Source of the DNA: Desulfomonile tiedjei
Lineage (GTDB): Bacteria > Desulfobacterota > Desulfomonilia > Desulfomonilales > Desulfomonilaceae
Length of the DNA stretch: 9,143 nt
Direction: 5' to 3'
Assembly (NCBI GenBank): GCA_020718965.1
Contig: DYRE01000073.1
Coordinates: 1-9,143 of the forward strand
The translations under genes and the position numbers were made by a program. This document shows positions 1 to 6,489 of this stretch, one piece after another (position 1 is the stretch's first letter; every line of letters starts with the position of its first letter). A model generated the notes under the pieces. The model searched no databases, was not told where the DNA came from, and was given only the letters and a program-made list of their open reading frames with translations.

Positions 1-482
1 AGGGGATCATCGCAAAAGGAAGATGCGGTCGACATTTTCAGGACACGCTTCCTGAGATCCTCCTCACCTTTTAGGGGGTCAATTATAGCTTGGGGAAAGC
101 GTCCGGTTAAGATGTCCCAAAGGTGGACGCCCATTGAATTAATGGTAAAATCGCGAGCAAAAAGATCGTCAGAGATTGACGGACCCTTGAAACTCGAGAC
201 ATCGATGATGGTGGCAGGAGAAGTTGACACCACGGCTCGACCAACCCGACGCTCCCTGTCCAGCGGCACGAAAGTTGTCTGAAGAGATAAGGACTGAGCG
301 AGCAATCGCGCTATTTCGTATCCATCTCCTTCTACCGCAATGTCAACATCGGAGATTCTGTTAGCCGATATAAGAGCGTCCCTTACGGCTCCGCCTACCA
401 GGTAACTTTCGTTACACAGGCGCAGGGTGTTCTGAAAAATCTCCTGAACGATCGGTTCCTGAAACATGTCATAATGTCTCAT
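1..482 (-). CDS. Class II tRNA nucleotidyltransferase / poly(A) polymerase family protein, N-terminal part
   Basis: Partial gene: 160 codons are visible from ATG at 482, and it runs off the window at position 1. The translation has the head domain of class II nucleotidyltransferases. LVGGAVRD (residues 28-35) is the nucleotide-binding G-G-x-x-R type motif, DVD (45-47) is the metal-binding catalytic pair, and RDFTINSM (110-117) follows, then IIDPLKGEEDLRKRVL (133-148). Family members add CCA, CC or A to tRNA 3' ends, or poly(A) to RNA, in the cytoplasm. The tail that would separate these activities, including any HD domain, lies outside the window, so no gene symbol is given. A stop at 513-515 limits the frame upstream. 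No clear Shine-Dalgarno sequence precedes ATG 482, and ATG 467 is a possible alternative start. It lies 51 bases downstream of the DUF3108 gene and is probably co-transcribed with it. The family call is firm; the substrate is open. Confidence 0.88.
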   Translation of the reverse strand, partial: MRHYDMFQEPIVQEIFQNTLRLCNESYLVGGAVRDALISANRISDVDIAVEGDGYEIARLLAQSLSLQTTFVPLDRERRVGRAVVSTSPATIIDVSSFKGPSISDDLFARDFTINSMGVHLWDILTGRFPQAIIDPLKGEEDLRKRVLKMSTASSFCDDP

Positions 483-533
483 GGCGCGGTAGGGGGATGT
501 TGGAGGAAAAGGTCAAAGAAAAAGGATTCAAGG

Positions 534-1265
534 TTACATCTGGGCCTGAACGAGTTCAAATCGTATCTTACCTAAAATTGGAGAGGATGTCAGGAGGAGG
601 GGGATTCTATTTTCGTCATTGGAGATCCAAAGCTTACCTTTCGCGATTTCCCGGGGCTCTTTTCCGAGACGTTCGAGGCGCAAATTCATGCGCAGAGCCT
701 CCAGATTGCCGGCTTTAACCCGGACCATTTCAGTCCCGTCGGGATAAACGTGAAGACGCGCCTTGTCTTTGCCATCGTAAATGTCGACAAACATGGGTTT
801 GTGAAAATCCTTCTGATTACGGAGAAGGTAAACAGCAGAAATTGGATCGCGCAATCCCAATGATTTTTCTGAATGGCTTTCCAATTCTCCACCGTTATTC
901 TTATTGACCAGAACCGTCTGCTTTTTGTTGTCAAATGAAAGGTCAACCACTTCAGATCGAAGAAGATTTGACTTCAGATGGAATCTGTAAGACTCCGGTA
1001 GGAAATTTCTGGTTGAAAAGGTAGCTCTAATTTGGCTCCAGATCTCTAGGAATGACTTGATCGCTCCATCCGAAACTGCCTGGGCTGTAACGCTGGCCTT
1101 ACCATCCGACGATTTCATGGTGACATCTCCATGCCCAGCCTTTGAGCCATTCCATGTCACCTCGTACCGCAATATTTCGCTATTCTCTTTGGCGAAAGAG
1201 GTTAAGGACCAGAAAGCGATTATCGCCAAAGTAACGATTAGGATTTTGCCAACTTCAACTCTCAA
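534..1265 (-). CDS. Exported DUF3108-family protein (TTG start)
   Basis: This 243-residue protein starts with TTG at 1265. The TTG shares bases with the TGA of the preceding gene (TTGA). A GGAG at 1275-1278, nine bases upstream, supports that start and suggests translational coupling. Residues about 5-25 form a signal peptide (basic start, hydrophobic run, SFA before KEN), so the mature protein is probably periplasmic. The mature part opens with LRYEVTWNGSKAGHGDV, typical of the DUF3108 family. It continues with beta-strand-rich sequence including the ISAVYLLR and DGKDKARLHVYP stretches and a C-terminal LWISNDENRIPLLL segment, all of which fit that fold. The molecular function of the family is not known; envelope or outer-membrane-related roles have been suggested from context only. 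No catalytic residues can be named. The neighbour upstream is a small secreted protein that may act with it. Confidence 0.85.
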   Translation of the reverse strand: MRVEVGKILIVTLAIIAFWSLTSFAKENSEILRYEVTWNGSKAGHGDVTMKSSDGKASVTAQAVSDGAIKSFLEIWSQIRATFSTRNFLPESYRFHLKSNLLRSEVVDLSFDNKKQTVLVNKNNGGELESHSEKSLGLRDPISAVYLLRNQKDFHKPMFVDIYDGKDKARLHVYPDGTEMVRVKAGNLEALRMNLRLERLGKEPREIAKGKLWISNDENRIPLLLTSSPILGKIRFELVQAQM

Positions 1266-1732
1266 TTAAGTCTTCTCCAGTGGAATTTCTTGTTTTGATC
1301 GGGCATGGAGATGACCAGTGAATCTGATGTTACTACGAAAGGCCATTTTACCGTGTTTCCAGCGTCGTCAGTTATGTTAATCTGATCCTTATCAATTGAA
1401 TATTTCCCCTGACGGCTCTTCATACTGTCGGAGCGCTCATCATCCAGTCGTTTAAAATTGATCTTTCCTTCGCTTGTAAATTCAATCTGGGTCTTGGTCA
1501 TATCTTTGGGATTCTGGCGATCACCTTTATCGTTAATCTGGTATAGCAATTCCCATTTGCCCAATATGTCACGATCTGAAGACCTCACATCGGACTGCGC
1601 CAGTTCTGAGTTTGACGGGGCAGCGCCGTCAAGACGGGCGCTTTTGGGGAGAGACGCGGTAAGACACGAAACACAAATAGATGCGACAAACACAAGAATG
1701 CCAAATCTAAACATTGTTACAATAGAAACCAT
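1262..1732 (-). CDS. Small secreted protein, possible lipoprotein with lipocalin-like C-terminal domain
   Basis: This protein has 156 residues and I do not recognise a named family with certainty. The N-terminus has a hydrophobic segment (about residues 8-19) ending in CVSC with the last Cys at 23. This resembles a lipobox but has Cys instead of Leu/Val/Ile at -3, so lipidation is possible rather than certain. After a Ser/Ala-rich linker, the domain from about residue 57 starts with ILGKWELLYQINDKG. It continues as alternating strands (TQIEFTSEGKINFKRL, GKYSIDKDQINITDD, DSLVISM) and ends in KKFHWRRLN. A GxW start followed by short strands is the pattern of small lipocalin-like or stress-response beta-barrel domains. 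That assignment is inference. ATG 1732 was chosen; an AAGGA lies about 15 bases upstream, which is rather far, and ATG 1714 is an alternative. Its stop overlaps the start of the DUF3108 gene, so the two are very likely made together. Confidence 0.8.
   Translation of the reverse strand: MVSIVTMFRFGILVFVASICVSCLTASLPKSARLDGAAPSNSELAQSDVRSSDRDILGKWELLYQINDKGDRQNPKDMTKTQIEFTSEGKINFKRLDDERSDSMKSRQGKYSIDKDQINITDDAGNTVKWPFVVTSDSLVISMPDQNKKFHWRRLN
1263..1278 (-). promoter_or_regulatory. Ribosome binding site and TTGA stop/start overlap
   Basis: On the minus strand GGAG (1275-1278) is followed by nine bases and TTG (1265-1263). The last two bases of that TTG plus the next A are the TGA stop of the upstream gene. 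This decides the non-ATG start of the DUF3108 gene and implies that ribosomes finishing the upstream gene reinitiate here. Confidence 0.65.
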
Positions 1733-1804
1733 ACACTATTTACCAGTTCCTTGAGACAAAAGCGGCCCTTTCCATCAGGCGTCGGATACCTGAGCTTCTT
1801 GCGT

Positions 1805-2803
1805 TTACCAAAGATTGGGAAGAGACTTGGGCTGCAGAATCTCCACTGCTTGTGATACCCCAACAGGCGCGGGCTCTACGGGATCAGCACGCGCTGTTAC
1901 TGTAGCGCCGGATTCGGGTTTTTCTGGTTTGGCTACCGGTTTTTGAATGGGAAACTCACCTCTCGCCAGCCTGGTAAGGAATCCATGATCTATGACAATG
2001 CAGTAAGACCCTACACTCAGCGTATGAAATACGGCTTCAGCGTCCTGCCAATCGAGACCTAGGCAACCATGAGTCAATCGTCCTCCGGTGGCCTCAGCGT
2101 AATGAATGTATCTTGACCCCTCTACCACCAGTTTGTAGCGGAAGAATCCCGGCACTCGTCGATCCTCCCATTTTGTAGGTATTGGTTCGCGTTCTTCTAT
2201 GAAATACCAGTCCGGCCTAATCCAGTCATCGACCGCAACCTTGCTTTTTATTGGAAATATCCCAACAGGAGTCTCAAATGCCCCTACATGGGTCTTTCCC
2301 TTGCCGATCGCTACTGGTCCAATGCGGAGTAGTCTGCCATCACGATTATAAAGATAAAACTGATAATTTCTCTTGTCTATGATGATAAAGGCCTTGCCGT
2401 TCTTGTTCCTGATGAGCCCACCTATTTCTCTGGCGTTGGCCAGAACCCCCTGTATCTGGCCCTCGTCCTGGATACGATGCCCGTAATAATCGTCATACAT
2501 TTGGGGCTGAGACTGATATGAAGATGTATTTTCCGGCTGGGCTGTGCGAGCCGCCATTTGCTCCTGTAAGATTCTCTCGGCGTCCCTGGCGTCGTATTGT
2601 AGATTGGGCGAGGGATAACCGGCAGGGTAATCCTGGTAATTGGAAGCGTCTTGATTCGAAGACCGGGGATTATACCTCTGAGAATCTCTGGAATTATAAG
2701 AATCGTTAGGGTAGTAGGAATTGTCGTAATATTGGGCATGAGCCGTTGAAACAACACTACAGAATGTAAACAGCATCACTCCGTATTTTATAAGGTTACG
2801 CAT
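1805..2803 (-). CDS. Secreted L,D-transpeptidase (YkuD) family protein with Tyr/Asn-rich N-terminal region
   Basis: With ATG 2803 the product has 332 residues. Residues 1-23 are a clear signal peptide ending AHA before Gln24. Residues 24-110 are low-complexity and rich in Tyr, Asn, Ser, Asp and Gln, with 14 tyrosines. The YkuD domain spans about 136-272: FIIIDKRNYQFYLY, the ETPVGIFPI motif (177-185), His234, and THGC with nucleophile Cys247. These enzymes form or change L,D cross-links in peptidoglycan, or attach proteins to it, in the periplasm. The usual IHGT is IHYA here, and the residue two after the catalytic Cys, normally Arg or Asn, is Gly249. Activity or substrate may therefore differ. 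The tail after 275 is Pro/Lys/Glu-rich. ATG 2803 was preferred because GAGG precedes it at a good distance and the signal peptide starts cleanly. Upstream in-frame starts (ATG 2824, GTG 2842) lie in the predicted leader. The gene has its own promoter. Confidence 0.9.
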   Translation of the reverse strand: MRNLIKYGVMLFTFCSVVSTAHAQYYDNSYYPNDSYNSRDSQRYNPRSSNQDASNYQDYPAGYPSPNLQYDARDAERILQEQMAARTAQPENTSSYQSQPQMYDDYYGHRIQDEGQIQGVLANAREIGGLIRNKNGKAFIIIDKRNYQFYLYNRDGRLLRIGPVAIGKGKTHVGAFETPVGIFPIKSKVAVDDWIRPDWYFIEEREPIPTKWEDRRVPGFFRYKLVVEGSRYIHYAEATGGRLTHGCLGLDWQDAEAVFHTLSVGSYCIVIDHGFLTRLARGEFPIQKPVAKPEKPESGATVTARADPVEPAPVGVSQAVEILQPKSLPNLW

Positions 2804-2865
2804 GGTTAAGACCCTCTTCTCCATGTCTACAAACAAAAACACCTCATCAAACTGAAATCACGTTT

Positions 2866-2894
2866 TTTATAAAGTAATTCATATATGCTGTCAA
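2866..2894 (-). promoter_or_regulatory. Sigma70-type promoter of the L,D-transpeptidase gene
   Basis: The minus strand reads TTGACA (2894-2889), a 17-base spacer, then TATAAA (2871-2866). The -35 is a perfect consensus match and the -10 matches at five of six positions. Transcription would start near 2859, leaving a leader of about 55 bases before ATG 2803. The spacer contains the palindrome CATATATG. No experimental support is available, but this is one of the two best promoter matches I found in the intergenic regions. Confidence 0.75.
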
Positions 2895-2909
2895 CCCACA
2901 AGGAATTAC
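2874..2909. repeat. Inverted repeat overlying the L,D-transpeptidase promoter
   Basis: GTAATTC (2874-2880) and GAATTAC (2903-2909) are perfect 7-base inverted arms 22 bases apart. One arm lies inside the -35/-10 spacer and the other just upstream of the -35, so a dimeric regulator bound here would affect promoter use. The arms are short and AT-rich and could occur by chance. An operator role is inference. Confidence 0.35.
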
Positions 2910-2918
2910 AGTGCAAAC

Positions 2919-4283
2919 TCAATCACTGAACAATCCGTATTTTTTCATCTTGTACTGTAGGTTGCTCCTGGATATTCCCAGAATCTTAGCAGCCTGTGCC
3001 TGGATCTGACCTGCTTTTTTCAGGGCGTCTCGGATCATTTTTTCTTCAATGGCGTCCAGCGCTTCCATCAGTCCGCGGTTTTCTGAGGCGCTGATTTCGG
3101 TTGCCTTGCTTGATCCCGCAAAAGATCTTATCTGGTCGGGTAAATCTTCGGGGATTATAGAACGTCCCTTTGACATAAGAATAGCGTATTCAATAGCGTT
3201 TTCCAATTCCCTGACGTTACCCGGCCATGAATACAGGCATAGAGTTCTCATGGTATCCGCTGGGATTTCTGGGACTGGTCTTTTCATGTTTCTACAAAAG
3301 TTATTCAGAAAATATGATGTCAAAAGTGGAATGTCCGTGACCCTGTCTCTTAGGGGAGGCATAACAACCTGGACAACATTGAGCCTGAAATAGAGGTCGG
3401 AACGAAACAGACCAGCGTCTACCTGCTGCTGCAGGTCTTTGTTGGTTGCGGCAATTAGTCTCACATCAACCCGAATGTCACGGTTTCCTCCCACCCTCTG
3501 AAATTCCTGCTCCTGAAGAACCCTGAGAAGTTTGACCTGCAGGTTAAGAGACATTTCTCCAATTTCATCGAGAAAAAGAACACCACCATTTGCAATCTCA
3601 AATTTCCCTTGCTTGTTGGATGTAGCCCCCGTAAACGCGCCCTTTTCATAACCGAACAACTCAGATTCGAGAAGGGTCTCAGGTATAGCTGCGCAGTTGA
3701 TCGAAATGAAGGGTTGGAGCGATCTGGAAGATGCTTTGTGTAGTGATTTGGCAATGACCTCCTTACCGGTTCCAGACTCGCCGGAAATCAGAACAGTGGC
3801 GGTAGTGTCAGCGACTCTCGTGACTATCTGGAACACTTTTTCCATGGCCTCAGAATCCCCGATCACCAATCCCCACACCCCATGAGAACTGGACTCTATT
3901 TTTTGCAGGTTCTGATCCATTCCTCTTTTCTGGACTGCCCTTGCTACAGCGCGCTTGATATCTTCGTTGTCAAAGGGTTTCTGAATATGGTCTATGGCCC
4001 CTTTCTTCATTGCTGAAACAGCCTGGTCGACTTCGGCGAATGCTGTCATGAGAATTACCGGTAAGCCGGGATCTGTCGCAACAATTCTTTCAAGAAGCTC
4101 AATACCGTTCATGCCCGGCATCTTAATGTCGGACAGCACGGCGTCGATTTCTTCTGCCCTCAACTTTTCCAGAGCCTCGTTACCGGAAGAAGCGGTTACA
4201 ACCTTGTAGCCTTCATCTGCCAACAAATCCTCAAGTACAAACAAGTAGTTTTTTTCGTCATCAACAACTAGTACAGTCGGCAT
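2919..4283 (-). CDS. Sigma54-dependent response regulator, NtrC family
   Basis: 454 residues, full length for the family. The receiver domain (1-120) has the acidic pair Asp8/Asp9, phosphoacceptor Asp52 in SDIKMPG, Thr80 and Lys102. The AAA+ domain (about 140-375) has Walker A GESGTGKE (168-175), the sigma54-contacting loop GAFTGA (215-220), Walker B LFLDEIGEM starting near 236, the LRDR segment and WPGNVREL. The C-terminus carries a Fis-type helix-turn-helix (AAKILGISRSNLQYKMKKYG). All key residues are present, so it should bind DNA, hydrolyse ATP and open sigma54 promoters when phosphorylated. The start ATG 4283 has AAGGT six bases upstream. It follows the histidine kinase gene by 23 bases, which makes that kinase its likely partner. 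It resembles the AtoC/ZraR group, but the targets cannot be read from the sequence, and I found no sigma54 promoter in the neighbouring intergenic gaps. Confidence 0.96.
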   Translation of the reverse strand: MPTVLVVDDEKNYLFVLEDLLADEGYKVVTASSGNEALEKLRAEEIDAVLSDIKMPGMNGIELLERIVATDPGLPVILMTAFAEVDQAVSAMKKGAIDHIQKPFDNEDIKRAVARAVQKRGMDQNLQKIESSSHGVWGLVIGDSEAMEKVFQIVTRVADTTATVLISGESGTGKEVIAKSLHKASSRSLQPFISINCAAIPETLLESELFGYEKGAFTGATSNKQGKFEIANGGVLFLDEIGEMSLNLQVKLLRVLQEQEFQRVGGNRDIRVDVRLIAATNKDLQQQVDAGLFRSDLYFRLNVVQVVMPPLRDRVTDIPLLTSYFLNNFCRNMKRPVPEIPADTMRTLCLYSWPGNVRELENAIEYAILMSKGRSIIPEDLPDQIRSFAGSSKATEISASENRGLMEALDAIEEKMIRDALKKAGQIQAQAAKILGISRSNLQYKMKKYGLFSD

Positions 4284-4306
4284 TTTGTTACCTTACGGCT
4301 GAGTGT

Positions 4307-5761
4307 CTATTGCATTGTGGAGCCGTGCCTGGGAAGGACAATCTCGAAAACTGTTCCTTCGCCTTCTTTACTTGATACCGAAATCTCTCCGTTATGTGCG
4401 GAGACGATGTTATGAACCACAGCCAGCCCCAGGCCGGTTCCCATCTGACTGGTTGTGAAAAACGGCGTGAAAATTTTCTTGAGATCTTCGTCTTTTATTC
4501 CACGACCGTTATCCGAGAAAACTATGTTAATGGTCGTCTTACCGGAATCGATACGAACACTGAAAGATCCTCCATTCTCAATCGATTCAAAAGCATTCAT
4601 AGTTATGTTCAGAAAAGCCTGATAAAGGAGGTCTGAGTCACCAACAATGACCGCGTCATAGCCGGATTCATCCACTTCCTCAGACCAGTAAATATTCCTT
4701 GAGACAATTTCATGTTCAAGTATATTTTTAACACGAGTCACGACGCTGGTTAAATCCACAGGATTCGCCGCCGGCGACCTAGGTCGGGCAAAATTTAGGA
4801 AATCCGTAAGAATTAGACTGAGGCGCGTCGCTTCTTCCAGAATGATACTCGTAAATCTCCTGATCTTTGAAATGTCGGGATCGGATTTACTGGCCAAAAC
4901 CTCCGCGGAAGATCTGATTATACCCAATGGATTCCTAATTTCGTGAGCTATGGTCGCCACCATCTGACCTATAGAAGCAAGCTTCTCAGATTGTTGAAGT
5001 TTTTCTTCGAGTTGCTTCTGCTCCGCCGCTCTGTCCATGAGTATCCTTTCGCCACGACGCACTATCAACGTGAGCATAACGAAAAGAAAAGCCATAAGGC
5101 CGCTGGCCACCAAGAGAATGATTATTACATAACGCTGAACATTTATATATTGGTCAGTAACGTCCTGGGTTATCTGTATGACTCCGTAGATGGCCCCTAA
5201 CATCCAATAATTGCCGGTTCCTTCACGAAGAGGGTAATACGTGTCCGCAAGCCAGACTCCATACCAGTTGGCCGCCGACCTGTCACCCTGTCTGATTCTG
5301 GTTTGGTCTTTACCGTTGGAGAGGGCTTCATCCACGGCTGGATTGTCACGCTCATATTTTCCTATGAGGTCGTAATTAGTGCTGTAAACGATCTTTCGAT
5401 TCTTATCGATTATCTTGATCCGGTCGATTCTCAACCCGTAAGTAAAATCCTTTATCAATGAGTCAAGGGCTCCGAATTGATCCCATTTTCTGAGATCCAT
5501 CGTTTGACCACGAGCTTTAAGCGGAGCATAGAACCCTACGAAGATGTTGTAATTAAGGTTCTCGGCCAAAAGGCGCGCATAATTCTCAGCGCCTTTTAAC
5601 AGAGTTTCGACGCTCCGGGTGTACAAAAATGTTCCAAGCGCAATAGTCACCACTGCAATTACAGCGAAACCGGAAATAATGAAGTATTTTAGAAGCCTAA
5701 AAGGTCCTCCACCTGGGGCTCCAGGCCATTTCCTGATCTTGTCGTTATTTTTTGTTTCCAT
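4307..5761 (-). CDS. Membrane-bound sensor histidine kinase
   Basis: 484 residues. A Pro/Gly-rich cytoplasmic start is followed by membrane segment 1 (about 26-47), an extracytoplasmic region (48-210) and membrane segment 2 (211-234). The extracytoplasmic part has the DRIKIIDKNRKIVYSTN strand pattern near 113-129 and then LIGKY, which suggests a Cache-like sensor fold; this is inference. There is no HAMP or PAS domain. A short charged coiled coil (235-260) leads directly to the HisKA H-box with phosphoacceptor His273 (AHEIRNPLG). The catalytic domain has the N-box around Asn385/Asn389, DNGRG (417-421), the FTPFFTT segment and GTGLGL (441-446), so all ATP-binding boxes are intact. The kinase should phosphorylate the NtrC-type regulator encoded directly downstream. 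The signal it senses is not evident. The only ATG that keeps the first membrane segment is at 5761; its ribosome binding site is weak. Confidence 0.95.
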   Translation of the reverse strand: METKNNDKIRKWPGAPGGGPFRLLKYFIISGFAVIAVVTIALGTFLYTRSVETLLKGAENYARLLAENLNYNIFVGFYAPLKARGQTMDLRKWDQFGALDSLIKDFTYGLRIDRIKIIDKNRKIVYSTNYDLIGKYERDNPAVDEALSNGKDQTRIRQGDRSAANWYGVWLADTYYPLREGTGNYWMLGAIYGVIQITQDVTDQYINVQRYVIIILLVASGLMAFLFVMLTLIVRRGERILMDRAAEQKQLEEKLQQSEKLASIGQMVATIAHEIRNPLGIIRSSAEVLASKSDPDISKIRRFTSIILEEATRLSLILTDFLNFARPRSPAANPVDLTSVVTRVKNILEHEIVSRNIYWSEEVDESGYDAVIVGDSDLLYQAFLNITMNAFESIENGGSFSVRIDSGKTTINIVFSDNGRGIKDEDLKKIFTPFFTTSQMGTGLGLAVVHNIVSAHNGEISVSSKEGEGTVFEIVLPRHGSTMQ

Positions 5762-5819
5762 GATTTCTTTTTGTGAACTTGAGATGTGGCTGGACGAATT
5801 CAGGACTTTCTTTGAATCC

Positions 5820-5855
5820 CTTTGCTCTGCAGTTAGGAGAACTCTAAAAGCAAAG
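5820..5855. repeat. Inverted repeat in the 143-base gap upstream of the histidine kinase
   Basis: CTTTGCT (5820-5826) and AGCAAAG (5849-5855) are perfect 7-base arms 22 bases apart. Inside them AGTT (5831-5834) and AACT (5840-5843) could pair around a five-base loop, so the whole could fold as an interrupted stem in the kinase mRNA leader or serve as a protein-binding site. It lies 59 bases before the start codon. The only promoter-like element nearby is TACAAT (5875-5880 on the minus strand), with no convincing -35 at a suitable distance. Confidence 0.35.
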
Positions 5856-5904
5856 TCGAAAATGCGCGTCTAGTATTGTATTTTACAAAGTCCATCAAAA
5901 TGGT

Positions 5905-6438
5905 TCAGGCGTTACCAAGGTCTTCCGGATCCATTCTTTCAAGTATTTTGGTCAACTCCTCATCAGTTCGTTCTACATCTTCCTGTGTGAGCACGACTTT
6001 GGATTTAGGCTCTTCAGACTGGGAAACCTGGACCATTCCCTGAATGACATCTTCGTTGACAAATATCGGAACTCCGGCCCAAGTGGCCAGAACCAGTGAA
6101 TCAGAAGGCCTCGCGTCTACGGTTGTCAGTTTGGAATCGGCTGTTTTAATGTATATGGTGGCGTAATACGTATGTTCTTTCAGATCGTCTATTTCAATAT
6201 GTTCGATATGTGAACCGGTCTTATCGATAATGTTTCGGAGTAATTCATGAGTAAGTGGGCGCTGGAACACCTCTTTGGAAATTGCGCGCTGCAGAGCCAT
6301 AGCTTCAACGGGTCCAATCCATATATATAACTCCCTGTCCCCGCTTTTTTCACGAAGAACCACAACAGGCTGCATGTTTCTGGAATCTGAGGCGATGCTT
6401 GTTATTACCATTTCTTTGAAAGTTTTCTCGGGTTTCAT
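5905..6438 (-). CDS. DUF151 / bifunctional nuclease (BFN) family protein
   Basis: 177 residues from ATG 6438. The core (about 8-135) has the family's signature stretches: LYIWIGPVEAMALQRAI (37-53), RPLTHELL (60-67), VDARPSDSLVLA (108-119) and VPIFVNEDV (123-131). Plant and bacterial relatives have been reported with RNase/DNase activity, and a mycobacterial structure shows a new fold, but the cellular role in most bacteria is not established. The C-terminal 40 residues are acidic and charged, a variable tail in this family. ATG 6438 is preferred over the in-frame ATG 6504 because GAGG lies six bases before it and the conserved sequence begins there. The extra 22 residues of the longer form would be translated from an mRNA hairpin and from bases overlapping the upstream gene. 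The gene is 49 bases downstream of the isomerase-like gene and may share its transcript. Confidence 0.9.
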   Translation of the reverse strand: MKPEKTFKEMVITSIASDSRNMQPVVVLREKSGDRELYIWIGPVEAMALQRAISKEVFQRPLTHELLRNIIDKTGSHIEHIEIDDLKEHTYYATIYIKTADSKLTTVDARPSDSLVLATWAGVPIFVNEDVIQGMVQVSQSEEPKSKVVLTQEDVERTDEELTKILERMDPEDLGNA

Positions 6439-6443
6439 TTGAT

Positions 6444-6449
6444 CCCTCT
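6444..6449 (-). promoter_or_regulatory. Ribosome binding site deciding the DUF151 start
   Basis: AGAGGG on the minus strand lies five bases before ATG 6438. This purine-rich site makes 6438 the better start than the in-frame ATG 66 bases upstream, which begins inside the preceding gene. Confidence 0.65.
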
Positions 6450-6467
6450 TTTTGGGGCATTGTTTGA

Positions 6468-6489
6468 AAGACGCAGACTGCGGCGTCTT
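6468..6489. repeat. Stem-loop at the stop codon of the isomerase-like gene
   Basis: AAGACGC (6468-6474) and GCGTCTT (6483-6489) are perfect 7-base inverted arms around an eight-base loop, giving a stable hairpin in the minus-strand transcript. Its first arm starts within the TAA stop (6490-6488). It is followed by only a very short T run (TTTC), so a complete intrinsic terminator is unlikely. A partial attenuator or an mRNA 3'-end protecting structure ahead of the DUF151 gene fits better. Confidence 0.5.

Noticed and set aside
497..718. Plus-strand open frames such as this one and those at 1057, 3049, 4943, 7444 and 8441
   Set aside because: All lie opposite strongly supported minus-strand genes, show no family motifs and look like antisense shadows.
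1747..1795. TCAGG...CCTGA repeat in the gap after the L,D-transpeptidase as a terminator
   Set aside because: A five-base stem with a nine-base loop and no T tract is not convincing.
2804..2842. Longer L,D-transpeptidase starting at GTG 2842 or ATG 2824
   Set aside because: It would put a charged stretch before an otherwise ideal signal peptide, and it lies in the predicted transcript leader.
5762..5904. Sigma54 promoter upstream of the kinase
   Set aside because: No GG and GC pair with the required ten-base separation was found on the minus strand.
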